Assembly (NCBI RefSeq): GCF_900188155.1
Contig: NZ_FZOG01000005.1
Span: forward strand, 186,001 to 250,000
Source: Pseudomonas segetis
GTDB lineage: Bacteria > Pseudomonadota > Gammaproteobacteria > Pseudomonadales > Pseudomonadaceae
Direction: 5' to 3'
Length of the DNA: 64,000 nt
Shown: positions 45,961 to 55,420 of the stretch, piece by piece
Position numbering within the stretch: position 1 is the stretch's first letter
Layout: every line of letters starts with the position of its first letter
Translations under genes and position numbers: made by a program
The notes under the pieces: model-generated
What the model saw: the letters and a program-made list of their open reading frames with translations, nothing else
Told to the model about the DNA's origin: nothing
Database searches by the model: none

Positions 45961-48522
45961 ATGAACTCCAGTGTCGCAACCTTGAAAAATCCACAAACCC
46001 TGATCGTTATTGGCAATGGCATGGTCGGCCATCATTGTGTCGAGCAGTTGGTTGAGCGCGGCGCCCTGGCTCAGTACAAGATCCATGTGTTCAGTGAAGA
46101 GCCGTTGCGGGCCTACGACCGGGTACATCTTTCCGAATACTTTACCGGCCGTGATGCCGAGTCACTGGCGTTGAGTGGGGTTGAGCTCTATCAGCAGCCG
46201 GGGCTGACTTTGCATTTGGGGGTGCCGGTGCTGGAGATCGATCGCCAGCGAGCAGAGGTAATCACCGCCGATGGTTGTTTCTCGTTCGATAAGCTGGTGC
46301 TGGCCACGGGCTCTTATCCATTCGTGCCGCCAATCGAAGGCGCCGAGGGCGAGTCGCGCTTGGTCTATCGTACCCTGGCCGACCTGGACACTATCCAGGT
46401 TGCGGCCACGAATGCACGTCGCGGCGTGGTAGTGGGTGGCGGCCTGTTGGGGTTGGAGGCGGCCAATGCCCTGAAATCCCTGGGGCTGGAAGCGCATGTG
46501 GTTGAGTTTGCGCCGCGCTTGATGCCCGTGCAGCTGGATGATCACGGTGGCTTGGCGCTCAAGGCGCAAATTGAAGCGCTCGGAGTGAGTGTGCATTTGT
46601 CCTGCGCCACGCAGTCGATCAGTGCTGGTGATGAGTATCGCTACCGCATGAACTTTACTGGCGATGAGTTTCTGGAGACCGATCTGGTCGTGTTTTCCGC
46701 CGGTATCCGGCCGCAGGACGCCCTTGCCAGGCAGTGTGGTCTTGAGCTGGGGCCGCGTGGTGGCGTGGCGATCGACAGCCAGTGCCGTAGCAGTGACCCA
46801 CAAATATTCGCCATTGGTGAATGCGCTGCCTGGAACGGGAGTGTCTTTGGCTTGGTCGCCCCCGGTTATCAAATGGCTCGCGCGGTTGCAGCGCAACTAT
46901 GCGGTGAAGACAGCACGCCGTTCATGGGGGCAGACATGTCGACCAAGCTCAAGCTGCTTGGGGTCGATGTCGGTTCGATTGGCGATGCGCATGGCGCTAC
47001 TGCCGGCTCGCGCAGCTATCGCTTTATCGACGAGGCCACGGCCAGCTATCGCCGCCTTGTGGTTTCGCCGGATGGCAAGCATGCCATTGGCGCCGTGCTG
47101 GTGGGGGACAACAGTTATTACGATGCCTTGCTGCAATATGTGCAAAACGGCATCAAGCTACCAACTGATCCCGCTTGCTTGATCTTGCCGCAAGGCGAGG
47201 GCGCACCTGCATTGGGCGCCGATGCATTGCCGGACACGGCCACTATTTGCTCCTGTCATAACGTCAGTAAGGCTGCAGTGTGCGCGGCGATTGATGATGG
47301 CTGTGCCGACCTTGCTGGGGTCAAGACCTGTACCAAGGCCGGGACTGGCTGTGGCGGCTGCGCAGCTTTGCTCAAGCAGGTTTTCGAGCATGAGTTGACT
47401 GCCCGTGGCGTTGTTGTCGACAAGAGCCTGTGCGAGCACTTCGCCTATACCCGCCAGGAGTTGTACTCGATTGTGCGCGTCGAGGGCATAGAGAGTTTTG
47501 ACGAACTGTTGAGCAAGTACGGCAAGGGCCATCTTGGTTGCGACATCTGTAAGCCAGCGGTGGGGTCGGTACTCGCATCCTGCTGGAATCGCTCTATCAC
47601 CGACCCCTTGTTGGTGCCATTGCAAGACACCAATGACACCTTCATGGCCAACATGCAAAAGAATGGAACCTACTCGGTGGTGCCGCGCATTCCCGGCGGT
47701 GAGGTGACGCCGGATGGGCTGATCGCAATTGGCGCTGTGGCGAAAAAGTACGACCTCTACACCAAGATCACCGGCGGCCAGCGCATCGATTTGTTCGGCG
47801 CACAACTACACCAATTGCCGGATATCTGGAGCGAGTTGATTGCCGCCGGGTTCGAGACAGGCCACGCCTATGGCAAGTCGTTGCGTACCGTGAAGTCTTG
47901 CGTGGGCAGCAACTGGTGCCGTTATGGGGTGCAGGATAGCGTGGGCATGGCGCTGGTTCTGGAGGATCGTTACAAAGGCTTGCGCTCACCTCACAAGATC
48001 AAGTTTGCCGTTTCCGGATGCACCCGCGAGTGCGCCGAGGCGCAAAGCAAGGATGTGGGTGTCATCGCCACTGAAAACGGCTGGAACCTCTACGTCAGCG
48101 GCAACGGCGGCATGCGCCCCCGTCATGCCGAACTGTTCGCGACTGACCTGGATGATGCCACGCTAATCCGCTATATCGACCGCTTCTTGATGTTTTACAT
48201 CCGCACCGCCGACCGCTTGCAGCGCACCTCGGTATGGCGCGAGTCCCTCGAGGGCGGTCTGGATTACCTCAAGGCGGTCATCATCGACGATAGCCTGGGC
48301 CTGGCCAGCGAGTTGGAGGCGCAGATGCAACTGGTGGTTGATCGCTACGAATGTGAGTGGGCCAATGCACTTAATGATCCGGAGAAGCTCAAACGCTTTC
48401 GCACCTTCGTCAACGACAAACGCAGCGACCCGGATATTCATTTCGTCAAGGAGCGCCAGCAACGTCGCCCTGTCCGTGACACCGAGTTGTCCCTGATTCC
48501 GCTATTCGAGGAGGTGATCTGA
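45961..48522 (+). CDS. nirB: Assimilatory nitrite reductase large subunit NirB
   Basis: NirB reduces nitrite to ammonium with NAD(P)H. Seen in order: FAD domain (VIGNGMVGHH), NAD domain (VVGGGLLGLEAAN near residue 160), BFD-like [2Fe-2S] region (CSCHNVSKAAV with CTKAGTGCGGC), a ferredoxin-like half domain, and siroheme/4Fe-4S cysteines as CX5C (CVGSNWC) and CX3C (CTREC). ATG 45961 gives 853 residues; the longer frame to 45781 runs through the leader and is not real. TGATG overlap with nirD. Confidence 0.95.
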   Translation: MNSSVATLKNPQTLIVIGNGMVGHHCVEQLVERGALAQYKIHVFSEEPLRAYDRVHLSEYFTGRDAESLALSGVELYQQPGLTLHLGVPVLEIDRQRAEVITADGCFSFDKLVLATGSYPFVPPIEGAEGESRLVYRTLADLDTIQVAATNARRGVVVGGGLLGLEAANALKSLGLEAHVVEFAPRLMPVQLDDHGGLALKAQIEALGVSVHLSCATQSISAGDEYRYRMNFTGDEFLETDLVVFSAGIRPQDALARQCGLELGPRGGVAIDSQCRSSDPQIFAIGECAAWNGSVFGLVAPGYQMARAVAAQLCGEDSTPFMGADMSTKLKLLGVDVGSIGDAHGATAGSRSYRFIDEATASYRRLVVSPDGKHAIGAVLVGDNSYYDALLQYVQNGIKLPTDPACLILPQGEGAPALGADALPDTATICSCHNVSKAAVCAAIDDGCADLAGVKTCTKAGTGCGGCAALLKQVFEHELTARGVVVDKSLCEHFAYTRQELYSIVRVEGIESFDELLSKYGKGHLGCDICKPAVGSVLASCWNRSITDPLLVPLQDTNDTFMANMQKNGTYSVVPRIPGGEVTPDGLIAIGAVAKKYDLYTKITGGQRIDLFGAQLHQLPDIWSELIAAGFETGHAYGKSLRTVKSCVGSNWCRYGVQDSVGMALVLEDRYKGLRSPHKIKFAVSGCTRECAEAQSKDVGVIATENGWNLYVSGNGGMRPRHAELFATDLDDATLIRYIDRFLMFYIRTADRLQRTSVWRESLEGGLDYLKAVIIDDSLGLASELEAQMQLVVDRYECEWANALNDPEKLKRFRTFVNDKRSDPDIHFVKERQQRRPVRDTELSLIPLFEEVI

Positions 48523-48890
48523 TGAGCCGCGTAGAAGCAAAAGTGCAGCAAGGCCAGGGTTGGCAGTCCTTGTGCAGTCGCCAGGACCTGGTCGCAAACT
48601 CGGGGGTAGTGGCCTGGGTCGATGGCATACAAGTGGCCTTGTTCTACCTGCCGGGTGAGCCCGGAGACAAACAACTGTATGCAGTTGATAATCGCGACCC
48701 CAAGTCTGGTGCCAATGTGATTGGCCGCGGCATTGTCGGCAGTTTATCCGGCAACTTGGTCATTGCCGCACCGCTTTATAAGCAGCACTTCCGCCTGGAT
48801 GATGGCACCTGCCTGGAGTATCCGGAACAGAGCCTGCGCACCTGGCCTGTGCGCTTGCATGGCGAAACCGTAGAGATTGCGATGGGTTGA
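48522..48890 (+). CDS. nirD: Nitrite reductase small subunit NirD
   Basis: NirD has a Rieske-like fold without the cluster-binding Cys/His pairs and supports NirB activity. 122 residues with VDGIQVALFYLP and GRGIVGSLSGN. The ATG overlaps the nirB stop and follows a perfect GGAGGTGAT ribosome site. No nitrate reductase gene follows, so nitrate reduction must be encoded elsewhere or be absent. Confidence 0.92.
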   Translation: MSRVEAKVQQGQGWQSLCSRQDLVANSGVVAWVDGIQVALFYLPGEPGDKQLYAVDNRDPKSGANVIGRGIVGSLSGNLVIAAPLYKQHFRLDDGTCLEYPEQSLRTWPVRLHGETVEIAMG

Positions 48891-48893
48891 ATA

Positions 48894-48926
48894 CCTTGGG
48901 CAATGCACGTGATGCATTGCCCAAGG
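48894..48926. terminator. 14-bp perfect hairpin between nirD and hupE
   Basis: A perfect 14-bp stem (48894-48907 with 48913-48926, 5-nt loop) separates convergent genes. No T-run on either strand, so its action may be factor-assisted. Confidence 0.6.
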
Positions 48927-48938
48927 GGAGTGCTGTGC

Positions 48939-49520
48939 TTAGAGCTGAGTCGCCAAGTAGACGCCGCATAGGGCACAAATGGTACCCAGTGTGCAGAGTA
49001 TGACTCGGCCGCGTGGCAGCTTGAGTATCAAGAGTGCGCCAACAGCACCGACCACATGAAGGGCGGCCGTGGTACTGAGGAAGCCGGCTGAATAGGCCAG
49101 CTTGTTGTCCATCACCGGCATTTCGTAGCCGTGGGCGTAGCCATGGAACATTCCGAAAATGCCCACGCCAAAGGCGGCAATGACCACCGGAAAGGTTTTC
49201 TCCAAGGCGATTGCAAGCCCTAGCAGAATTACCGACAGCACAATACCAATCTCAACACCGGGCAGGTCGACTTGCTCGAAGCCCAGTATCCCGCCGAACA
49301 ACATGCTGCAGACAAAGGCGCTAGGGACGATCCAGATGGCGCGGCCACCCATCTGGCAGCTCCAGGCGCCAATGGCGATCATGGCCAGCAGGTGATCAAC
49401 GCCGGATAACGGGTGCAGCCAGCCAGCCTCTGCGCCTGTATGCGCCTGTGCGGCGGTGCTGGTGAGCATGATGAGCAGCAAGAGCAGAGGTTGCTGGTAG
49501 TTTCGAATGCTAAAGGTCAT
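48939..49520 (-). CDS. HupE/UreJ family metal permease
   Basis: HupE/UreJ proteins bring Ni2+ (or Co2+) across the inner membrane. A signal sequence (about 1-26) and six membrane segments are visible, with the family motifs HPLSGVDHLLAM (near 37-48) and FHGYAHGYEMP (near 125-135). 193 residues. It is 6 bp after the DUF4198 gene in the same operon. No hydrogenase or urease gene is nearby, so the metal and its use are open. Confidence 0.88.
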   Translation of the reverse strand: MTFSIRNYQQPLLLLLIMLTSTAAQAHTGAEAGWLHPLSGVDHLLAMIAIGAWSCQMGGRAIWIVPSAFVCSMLFGGILGFEQVDLPGVEIGIVLSVILLGLAIALEKTFPVVIAAFGVGIFGMFHGYAHGYEMPVMDNKLAYSAGFLSTTAALHVVGAVGALLILKLPRGRVILCTLGTICALCGVYLATQL

Positions 49521-49526
49521 GGGCGC

Positions 49527-50390
49527 CTACTCGCTGTTGTTATTGGATAGTTGAACTGTCAGGGAGGCCCACAGGCTTTCCCAATCGCTATCGTCTTCGA
49601 CGCTGGGTTCCATGTGCACTGCGTTGAATAGCCACAAGCCTTCTTGGGGAAGCTTGAACGTGACACGGCCCTGGCTATCGGAGGTGGCGCTAAGCTCAAT
49701 CGGTGGTTCGGCCTTTAGCTGAGCCTTGATCAAGGTGTTCGGCAGTGGCTCGCCGTTGAACAGCAGTTGAATGCCGAACGGCTTGTCACTGTCCAATGCC
49801 AGCGGATCAGTCTGCAGGACAAGCTCCAGCGGCAGGCCGATCTGCTGGTTATAACCCTGGCTTTGGCCGTCGACGAGGATGATGCTCTTGGCGCAGCGAG
49901 AGAAGTTCTCGCGACCGGGTGCGTCACTCAAGCCGAAGCGTTCGCGGGTTTTGATGACCTCGGTCAAGCCTTCTTCGCTCAGGTACTTGTTGAACTCTGA
50001 TGCCGACAGCTCAAGGTGGGCGCTGTTGGTGCGCATACCGACCAGGGTCGCGCCAGGTGATCGGGTGGTGAAGTTGCCCACCGCGAGCGTGCGATCCCGA
50101 CCGGCGACATTCCATTCGCCTTGGGCGTCCTTGGCCTTGAACCAGTTGACCAGGTTATCTATGCGAGGCGTTTGCACGCCAGGCCAGGTTGGTCCGACCC
50201 GAAGTTCGAACACCACTTTTTTTTCCAGGCCTGTCTGTGCGTCATGCGGGACCAGCCAGAACTCATGGGCCATGGCCAGCGGCGCGAGCATCAACATGCC
50301 CAGCACTGCCGTAGCTTGGCGCAGTCGCAAGCTTAGTTTCTTGGGAGCATAGGGAAAATCGTCTGCTAAAAAATCCATTAGCGAATACAT
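49527..50390 (-). CDS. DUF4198 periplasmic protein
   Basis: DUF4198 proteins (NikK/CbiK-like) are periplasmic partners of metal uptake systems. From ATG 50390, behind a GGATGAGG site, there are 287 residues with a hydrophobic signal segment (ATAVLGMLMLAPLAMA) about 25 residues in, then AHEFWLVP, the typical first strand with His. The end is 6 bp before hupE. Function is inferred from family and operon. Confidence 0.8.
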   Translation of the reverse strand: MYSLMDFLADDFPYAPKKLSLRLRQATAVLGMLMLAPLAMAHEFWLVPHDAQTGLEKKVVFELRVGPTWPGVQTPRIDNLVNWFKAKDAQGEWNVAGRDRTLAVGNFTTRSPGATLVGMRTNSAHLELSASEFNKYLSEEGLTEVIKTRERFGLSDAPGRENFSRCAKSIILVDGQSQGYNQQIGLPLELVLQTDPLALDSDKPFGIQLLFNGEPLPNTLIKAQLKAEPPIELSATSDSQGRVTFKLPQEGLWLFNAVHMEPSVEDDSDWESLWASLTVQLSNNNSE

Positions 50391-50418
50391 AGCCTCATCC
50401 TTGATTCCGAGAAAAGTA

Positions 50419-50458
50419 ACCCGCGGCAAATCAACTGCACAGCTGATTCGTCGCGGGT
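50419..50458 (-). repeat. Hairpin between the DUF4331 and DUF4198 genes
   Basis: ACCCGCG (50419-50425) pairs with CGCGGGT (50452-50458), and AATCA with TGATT inside. It may partly terminate or stabilise the DUF4331 transcript and so set unequal expression in the operon. Confidence 0.5.
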
Positions 50459-50477
50459 CCTGTGAGCCTGTGACGGT

Positions 50478-51545
50478 TTAGTCGACAGAAGTTGGGATCA
50501 GGTAGGGGAAGGTTGGGGTATGCAGTTTCGGATTAGCGATTTTCTGGTCGGTAGGGGTGCCCAGCATCATGCTCAATACGGCGCTCATGGCGTCATCATC
50601 CAGCGAGCGGCCATTGCGTTCGCTCGCGGAGTACTTGGCCGGGGTGCCCGTTTTGTAGGTAAGCACATCCGGCACCAGGGTATTGGTTACTTCGTCGGCG
50701 TACTTGATTGGGTCTTTCTGTGATTTGGCCAGTAGCACCGAGCGGGTGATGCGAGCAGATACAAATGGTTTGATTGCCTTTTGCGTGTCCGGACGGCTGC
50801 CATTAAGCACTGCCTTGAGCGCGCCGTTTTCGAAGAGCATGGTGTGTGAAAGCAAAGGATTTGCCGAGTACTGAACCTGCGTCCAGGCACCGTCTTTCTC
50901 CACGGCGGTGGTCATGAAGGCATGTATAGTCTTGGCAAGCATTGAGTTAGGTACATCCAGCACGATTGCAGCGGCTTTGCGGCCAATGAAGATGCTTTTG
51001 CCCTTGGCTTGCGCCCAGATTGCCGGGTCATAAGGTGTGCCGTTGTTGAGCTGTGCACGCAGCAGACCAAGGCTGGTGGAGTTGCCGTAGAACGGATCCT
51101 TGACGACGCCGGTCCAGACTTTAATGCCGTTTTTCAGTTCGACGGCCTTGCCAACGGTGCCTTCACCAATCTTGGTGCCGATGGTTCCGACAGCCGCGTT
51201 GGGCGCGTCAGACTGATAGAGGGTGAAATGATCGGCACCCTGGAAGCGGAAGCTAAAGGTATGTCCAGTTTTATAGCTGTCATCATTGGCTACGTGGATG
51301 TTGTACAGCCCTTTGGTTGAGAAGGTGCCATCAACCCCGGCTTTCGGTACGGCGCTTACGTCCATTACAAAGACTGTGTGATCAGGACGATCGGAGGCGA
51401 AAACGTAGTTGTCCAGTTGATTCAGCGTGGGCGTTTTTTGAACGATGGTAGATTCAAAATGATGGCTGGCCAGCGCCTGGTTGCTGCCTGCTATGGCTGC
51501 AGTCAAGGCGATTGCAGTATTGAGTGTCCTTAGGTTTTTGAACAT
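50478..51545 (-). CDS. DUF4331 secreted protein
   Basis: The 355-residue protein has a signal peptide (about residues 1-26, ending ALA) and the family start SHHFES, followed by DNYVFASDRPDHTVFVMDVS. DUF4331 is of unknown function. It is first in a likely operon with DUF4198 and HupE, suggesting a metal-related extracytoplasmic role. SD GGAG-like before ATG 51545. Confidence 0.82.
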   Translation of the reverse strand: MFKNLRTLNTAIALTAAIAGSNQALASHHFESTIVQKTPTLNQLDNYVFASDRPDHTVFVMDVSAVPKAGVDGTFSTKGLYNIHVANDDSYKTGHTFSFRFQGADHFTLYQSDAPNAAVGTIGTKIGEGTVGKAVELKNGIKVWTGVVKDPFYGNSTSLGLLRAQLNNGTPYDPAIWAQAKGKSIFIGRKAAAIVLDVPNSMLAKTIHAFMTTAVEKDGAWTQVQYSANPLLSHTMLFENGALKAVLNGSRPDTQKAIKPFVSARITRSVLLAKSQKDPIKYADEVTNTLVPDVLTYKTGTPAKYSASERNGRSLDDDAMSAVLSMMLGTPTDQKIANPKLHTPTFPYLIPTSVD

Positions 51546-51578
51546 ATCTATCTCCTTATTGATTGTTTTTGAGCACTG

Positions 51579-52060
51579 TTACGCTTTTCCGTCCGTAGCG
51601 TAATCATCCTGAATGTCAGGTGTTGCAGGTACGGCAGGGGCCGTTAGATATCACACGGCGCAAGCTGTCCAGGCACTCAAGCCGCACAGGGTATAGAGCG
51701 GTTTTAATCGGGTCAACTTGAAGGGCTGTGCGGTCTGGAGGCGGCTTCCATGGCTTTTTGAGGGAGTCATGGCGGGGCTGGTATTTCATCATTTTATTGC
51801 GAATGTTTTGCATGGTGCGCCGGCCTTTAAGACATCTCCGGCCCCATTATCAGAGCCCTTCCTGGCTTCTTGTAGAGCTGGGCGCCTGATTGGCGACAAT
51901 CTGGATACAGGAACAGTTAGCCCGGGCCTGAATCATCCATGAGGGCTCGCCTTGTCTGGATACGTGATTCCGGGCGGCCAGAGGCTCATGGGGATTTGGC
52001 GTGGAACCTGCATCGCCTGCATATTCGCCGGTATTTTGGCACCGGTACGGGAGAAGAATA
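51579..52060. other. 480-bp spacer with an operator-like palindrome
   Basis: TTACGCT (51579-51585) is the inverse of AGCGTAA (51597-51603) with 11 bp between, about 35 bp upstream of the DUF4331 gene: a likely binding site for its regulator. The rest has no gene or terminator I can support. Confidence 0.45.
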
Positions 52061-52672
52061 ATGCCTAGGCTGTTTCCGTTGTTAGCTTTGTTGGCGCTTT
52101 TGCCGATGGCTGGATGCATGACTGTCAGTGATATGGCAGCTGGCACCGAGTATCAATTGCGTGATGCTGGCGTGCTTGACCATAGCAGTACGCAGCGGGC
52201 GAACTCGCGTCGCTTGCAGGCTGACTCGTTTATTTATATCGCTCAGGGCTACTTCACCCCGCGTGGCGAAGCCAATCCAAAGGCTAATATTGTCGCTGAG
52301 GAAGCCTTCAAGGGCTTTATCGAGTACTTCCCGCTGGTGCGCAGGGCTCGAACACCGCTTGGCCTTGAGCAGGCAATGAGTGAGGCACGTGCAGCGGGTG
52401 CGCATTATCTGCTTTATGGGCGTTTTGCCACGGCAGATGACCGCATCGGCACGGGCACCGAATGGGAGGATCAAGAGGCGTTGGACCGTATTGGTGTCGA
52501 TAGCGGGGTGATTCAGTTAATGTTGATCGAGACCAATACGCGCTACTTGGTCGACACCGCGCGGATTCGTAGCCGCGGGGGCTTTCTGACCTTTTATGAT
52601 GAAAAGCCGGAAGACCTGATCGGCCCGCCGCTTGAACAGTATGCGCGTAGTCTGATTGGCTTGAGTGATTGA
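52061..52672 (+). CDS. DUF4823 lipoprotein
   Basis: The 203-residue product starts at ATG 52061 behind GGGAGAAG and has a lipobox LPMAGC near residue 19, so it should be a membrane-bound lipoprotein. The DUF4823 body (ANSRRLQADSF..., AHYLLYGRF) is of unknown function. It begins the second conserved block and is followed by DUF1285 and the etf genes. Confidence 0.85.
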   Translation: MPRLFPLLALLALLPMAGCMTVSDMAAGTEYQLRDAGVLDHSSTQRANSRRLQADSFIYIAQGYFTPRGEANPKANIVAEEAFKGFIEYFPLVRRARTPLGLEQAMSEARAAGAHYLLYGRFATADDRIGTGTEWEDQEALDRIGVDSGVIQLMLIETNTRYLVDTARIRSRGGFLTFYDEKPEDLIGPPLEQYARSLIGLSD

Positions 52673-52726
52673 TCGCACAGTGTCGTGTCTCTGTACCGAT
52701 ACTGAGCAGGGAGCAAAGGAGAGGGT

Positions 52727-53296
52727 ATGACTGATTCAGGCAAGGCAAATGACCTGCTTTCGCAGATACCGAAAGGCGAAGGCAAAGGCTTGCCGCCGGT
52801 GCATTTGTGGAATCCGGATTTTTGCGGCGATATCGACATGCGTATTGCCCGGGACGGTACCTGGTTCTACATGGGCACGCCGATTGGGCGCAAGCCAATG
52901 GTCAAGTTGTTCTCAACCATTATTCGACGCGATGGCGATGACTACGTTCTGGTCACCCCGGTCGAAAAAGTCGGAATCCGCGTCGATGTAGCGCCCTTTG
53001 TGGCAATAGCGCTGGCGGTGGAGGGCGAGGGCGAGGCTCAGGTACTGCGTTTCACTAATAATGTTGATGATGAAATTGTTGCCGGTGCCGAGTATCCGAT
53101 TCGTGTTGAACTGGATCCGCAAACCCAGGAACCCACGCCTTTTGTACGGGTGCGCACCAACCTTGATGCACTGATCCATCGTAATGTGTTCTATCAATTG
53201 GTCGAGCTCGCTGTGCCACGCGATATCGATGGCCAGAGCTGGCTTGGTGTCTGGAGCAGTGGCCAGTTTTTCCCCATTGCCCCGCAACCGGATTGA
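52727..53296 (+). CDS. DUF1285 domain protein
   Basis: The 189-residue cytoplasmic protein contains the DUF1285 pattern CGDIDMRIARDGTWFYMGTPIGRK (about 33-56) and ends with FFPIAP. Function unknown; commonly kept near etf genes in pseudomonads. GGAGAGGGT precedes ATG 52727. A bidirectional terminator follows. Confidence 0.87.
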   Translation: MTDSGKANDLLSQIPKGEGKGLPPVHLWNPDFCGDIDMRIARDGTWFYMGTPIGRKPMVKLFSTIIRRDGDDYVLVTPVEKVGIRVDVAPFVAIALAVEGEGEAQVLRFTNNVDDEIVAGAEYPIRVELDPQTQEPTPFVRVRTNLDALIHRNVFYQLVELAVPRDIDGQSWLGVWSSGQFFPIAPQPD

Positions 53297-53397
53297 GGCA
53301 CTCTGTGGGGCGTAATACGAAGCTTGTCCGCCAATGCAGGGCAATAAGCGGATGATAAAGGCGTCATCGGGGCTGCAAATTTTTAACTTGGCCATAA

Positions 53398-53429
53398 AAA
53401 ATGCCCGCTGTTTTGGCAGCGGGCATTTT
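53398..53429. terminator. Bidirectional terminator between DUF1285 and etfD
   Basis: A perfect 13-bp stem (53398-53410 with 53417-53429) with A and T tracts on its sides serves both converging genes. Confidence 0.9.
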
Positions 53430-53444
53430 ATTAAGCGGCTGTAA

Positions 53445-55100
53445 TTACATGTTCGGGTAGTTCGGGCCGCCAGCACCTTCAGGCGCCACCCAGGTGATGT
53501 TCTGGGCAGGATCCTTGATGTCGCAGGTCTTGCAGTGCACGCAGTTCTGCGCGTTTATCTGGAATCGCTTCTCGCCATCTTCCTGGGTGACGATTTCATA
53601 AACCCCGGCAGGGCAGTAGCGCTGCGCCGGTTCGTCGTACATCGGCAAGTTCTTCCCAACTGGAATGCTCGCGTCAGCCAGTTTCAAGTGGCAAGGCTGC
53701 TCTTCTTCATGGTTGGTGCTGGACAGAAATACCGAAGACAGTTTGTCGAAGCTCAGCTTGCCGTCTGGTTTCGGGTAGTCGATGCGCTTGGAGTCAGCTG
53801 CAAGCTTCAGGCAGGCGTAATCCGGCTTGGTGTCATGCAGGGTAAACGGGATCTTGCCGCCGAAGATGTTCTGGTCGATAAAGTTGAATGCACCACCGAG
53901 CAGAGCGCCGTATTTGTGCATGGCCGGGCCGAAGTTACGGCTGCGGAACAGCTCGTCGTAGAGCCAGCTCGATTTGAAGCTGTCGACGTAACCAGTCAGT
54001 TGGTCACCACCTTCGCTGCCGGCAAAAAGCGCGTCGGCGACTGCTTCAGCTGCCAGCATGCCGGATTTCATGGCCGTGTGGCTGCCCTTGATCTTGGCGA
54101 AGTTCAGGGTGCCGAGGTCACAACCGATCAGTGCGCCGCCGTTGAATACCATTTTCGGCAGTGAGTTAAGGCCACCTTTGGAGATCGCGCGCGCGCCGTA
54201 GCTGACGCGTTTGCCGCCTTCGAGGTACTGGGCAATCACCGGATGATGCTTGTAGCGCTGGAACTCGTCGAATGGCGACAGGAACGGGTTGCTGTAGGAC
54301 AGGTCAACGATCAGGCCGACGACCACCTGGTTGTTTTCCAGGTGATAGAGGAACGAGCCACCCATGTTCTCATCGTCCAGCGGCCAGCCAGCAGTGTGCA
54401 CCACCAGGCCTTGTTCGTGCTTGGCCGGGTCGATGTCCCAGATTTCCTTGAGGCCGATGCCGTAATGCTGAGCATCGGCTTCGGTGTCGAGGTTGAATTT
54501 CTTGATCAGCTGCTTGCCCAGGTGGCCACGGCAGCCTTCGGCAAACAGGGTGTACTTGGCGCGCAACTCAATACCTGGCGTATAGACGCCTTCTTTTGGG
54601 TTGCCCTCGCGATCAACGCCCAAATCACCGGTGAGAATACCGGTGACAACGTTATTTTCGTTGATCAGGACTTCTTGTGCCGCGAAACCAGGGTAGATTT
54701 CTACACCGAGGTTTTCAGCCTGCTGGGCCAGCCAGCGGCAGAGGTTGCCCAACGAGATGATGTAGTTGCCTTCGTTGTGCATGGTCTTTGGCACGAACAT
54801 GCCCGGGATTTTGGTTGCGCTCTCGGCGCTCTTCAACATATATATGTCGTCACGCTTTACCGGGGTGTTGAGCGGGGCTTCAAGCTCTTTCCAGTTGGGG
54901 AACAGCTCGTTCAGCGCGCGCGGCTCGAATACCGCGCCGGATAGAATGTGGGCGCCGACTTCGGAACCTTTCTCGACCACGCAGACGCTAATTTCTTTAC
55001 CTGCGTCGGCAGCTTTTTGTTTCAGTCGGCATGCGGCGGACAGGCCTGCTGGGCCAGCTCCAACGATGACGACGTCGAACTCCATAAATTCGCGTTCCAC
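53445..55100 (-). CDS. etfD: Electron transfer flavoprotein-ubiquinone oxidoreductase
   Basis: ETF-QO moves electrons from reduced ETF to ubiquinone at the inner membrane during fatty acid and amino acid oxidation. FAD-binding VVIVGAGPAGLSAA (near residue 9), a ubiquinone/membrane region and the C-terminal 4Fe-4S ferredoxin-like segment with CVHCKTCDIKDP (near 520) are visible. 551 residues. GTG 55100 behind AGGAGA gives MEREF, like other pseudomonad proteins from memory; ATG 55085 is a weaker alternative. Divergent from etfBA. Confidence 0.95.
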   Translation of the reverse strand: MEREFMEFDVVIVGAGPAGLSAACRLKQKAADAGKEISVCVVEKGSEVGAHILSGAVFEPRALNELFPNWKELEAPLNTPVKRDDIYMLKSAESATKIPGMFVPKTMHNEGNYIISLGNLCRWLAQQAENLGVEIYPGFAAQEVLINENNVVTGILTGDLGVDREGNPKEGVYTPGIELRAKYTLFAEGCRGHLGKQLIKKFNLDTEADAQHYGIGLKEIWDIDPAKHEQGLVVHTAGWPLDDENMGGSFLYHLENNQVVVGLIVDLSYSNPFLSPFDEFQRYKHHPVIAQYLEGGKRVSYGARAISKGGLNSLPKMVFNGGALIGCDLGTLNFAKIKGSHTAMKSGMLAAEAVADALFAGSEGGDQLTGYVDSFKSSWLYDELFRSRNFGPAMHKYGALLGGAFNFIDQNIFGGKIPFTLHDTKPDYACLKLAADSKRIDYPKPDGKLSFDKLSSVFLSSTNHEEEQPCHLKLADASIPVGKNLPMYDEPAQRYCPAGVYEIVTQEDGEKRFQINAQNCVHCKTCDIKDPAQNITWVAPEGAGGPNYPNM

Positions 55101-55173
55101 AGGTTATCTCCTACTCAGGCACTCTTAATATTTTATAATGGTGGCTGGCTCGCGCCCAAAGCCATGCTGGCGC

Positions 55174-55218
55174 ATTATATCTACACACGCCGTCCGGGCC
55201 AATACAAACGTTTGTTTG
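55174..55218 (-). promoter_or_regulatory. etfD promoter with PsrA-like box
   Basis: Minus strand TTGGCC (55202-55197) and a perfect TATAAT (55179-55174) have a 17-bp spacer. Directly upstream, CAAAC-N4-GTTTG (55205-55218 on plus) fits the PsrA fatty-acid repressor motif. It lies in the 320-bp gap shared with etfB, whose own promoter I could not fix. Confidence 0.7.
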
Positions 55219-55420
55219 AATTTTCTGTAGGACTGTTGGAAAATTACTACAAGAAAGATGACTGGCCGGTTCGGTGTATTGACCACACCCTGCTCTGCAG
55301 TCAAGATACGGGCGGTTTTGCGCTCGCCGTCTGGGCTGAAGGTCGGTTAAAGCCGATTGGCATCACTAGCCAGGTCCATCTTGGCGACATTCCTATTCAC
55401 CAGAGAGTAACGGGGAATCC

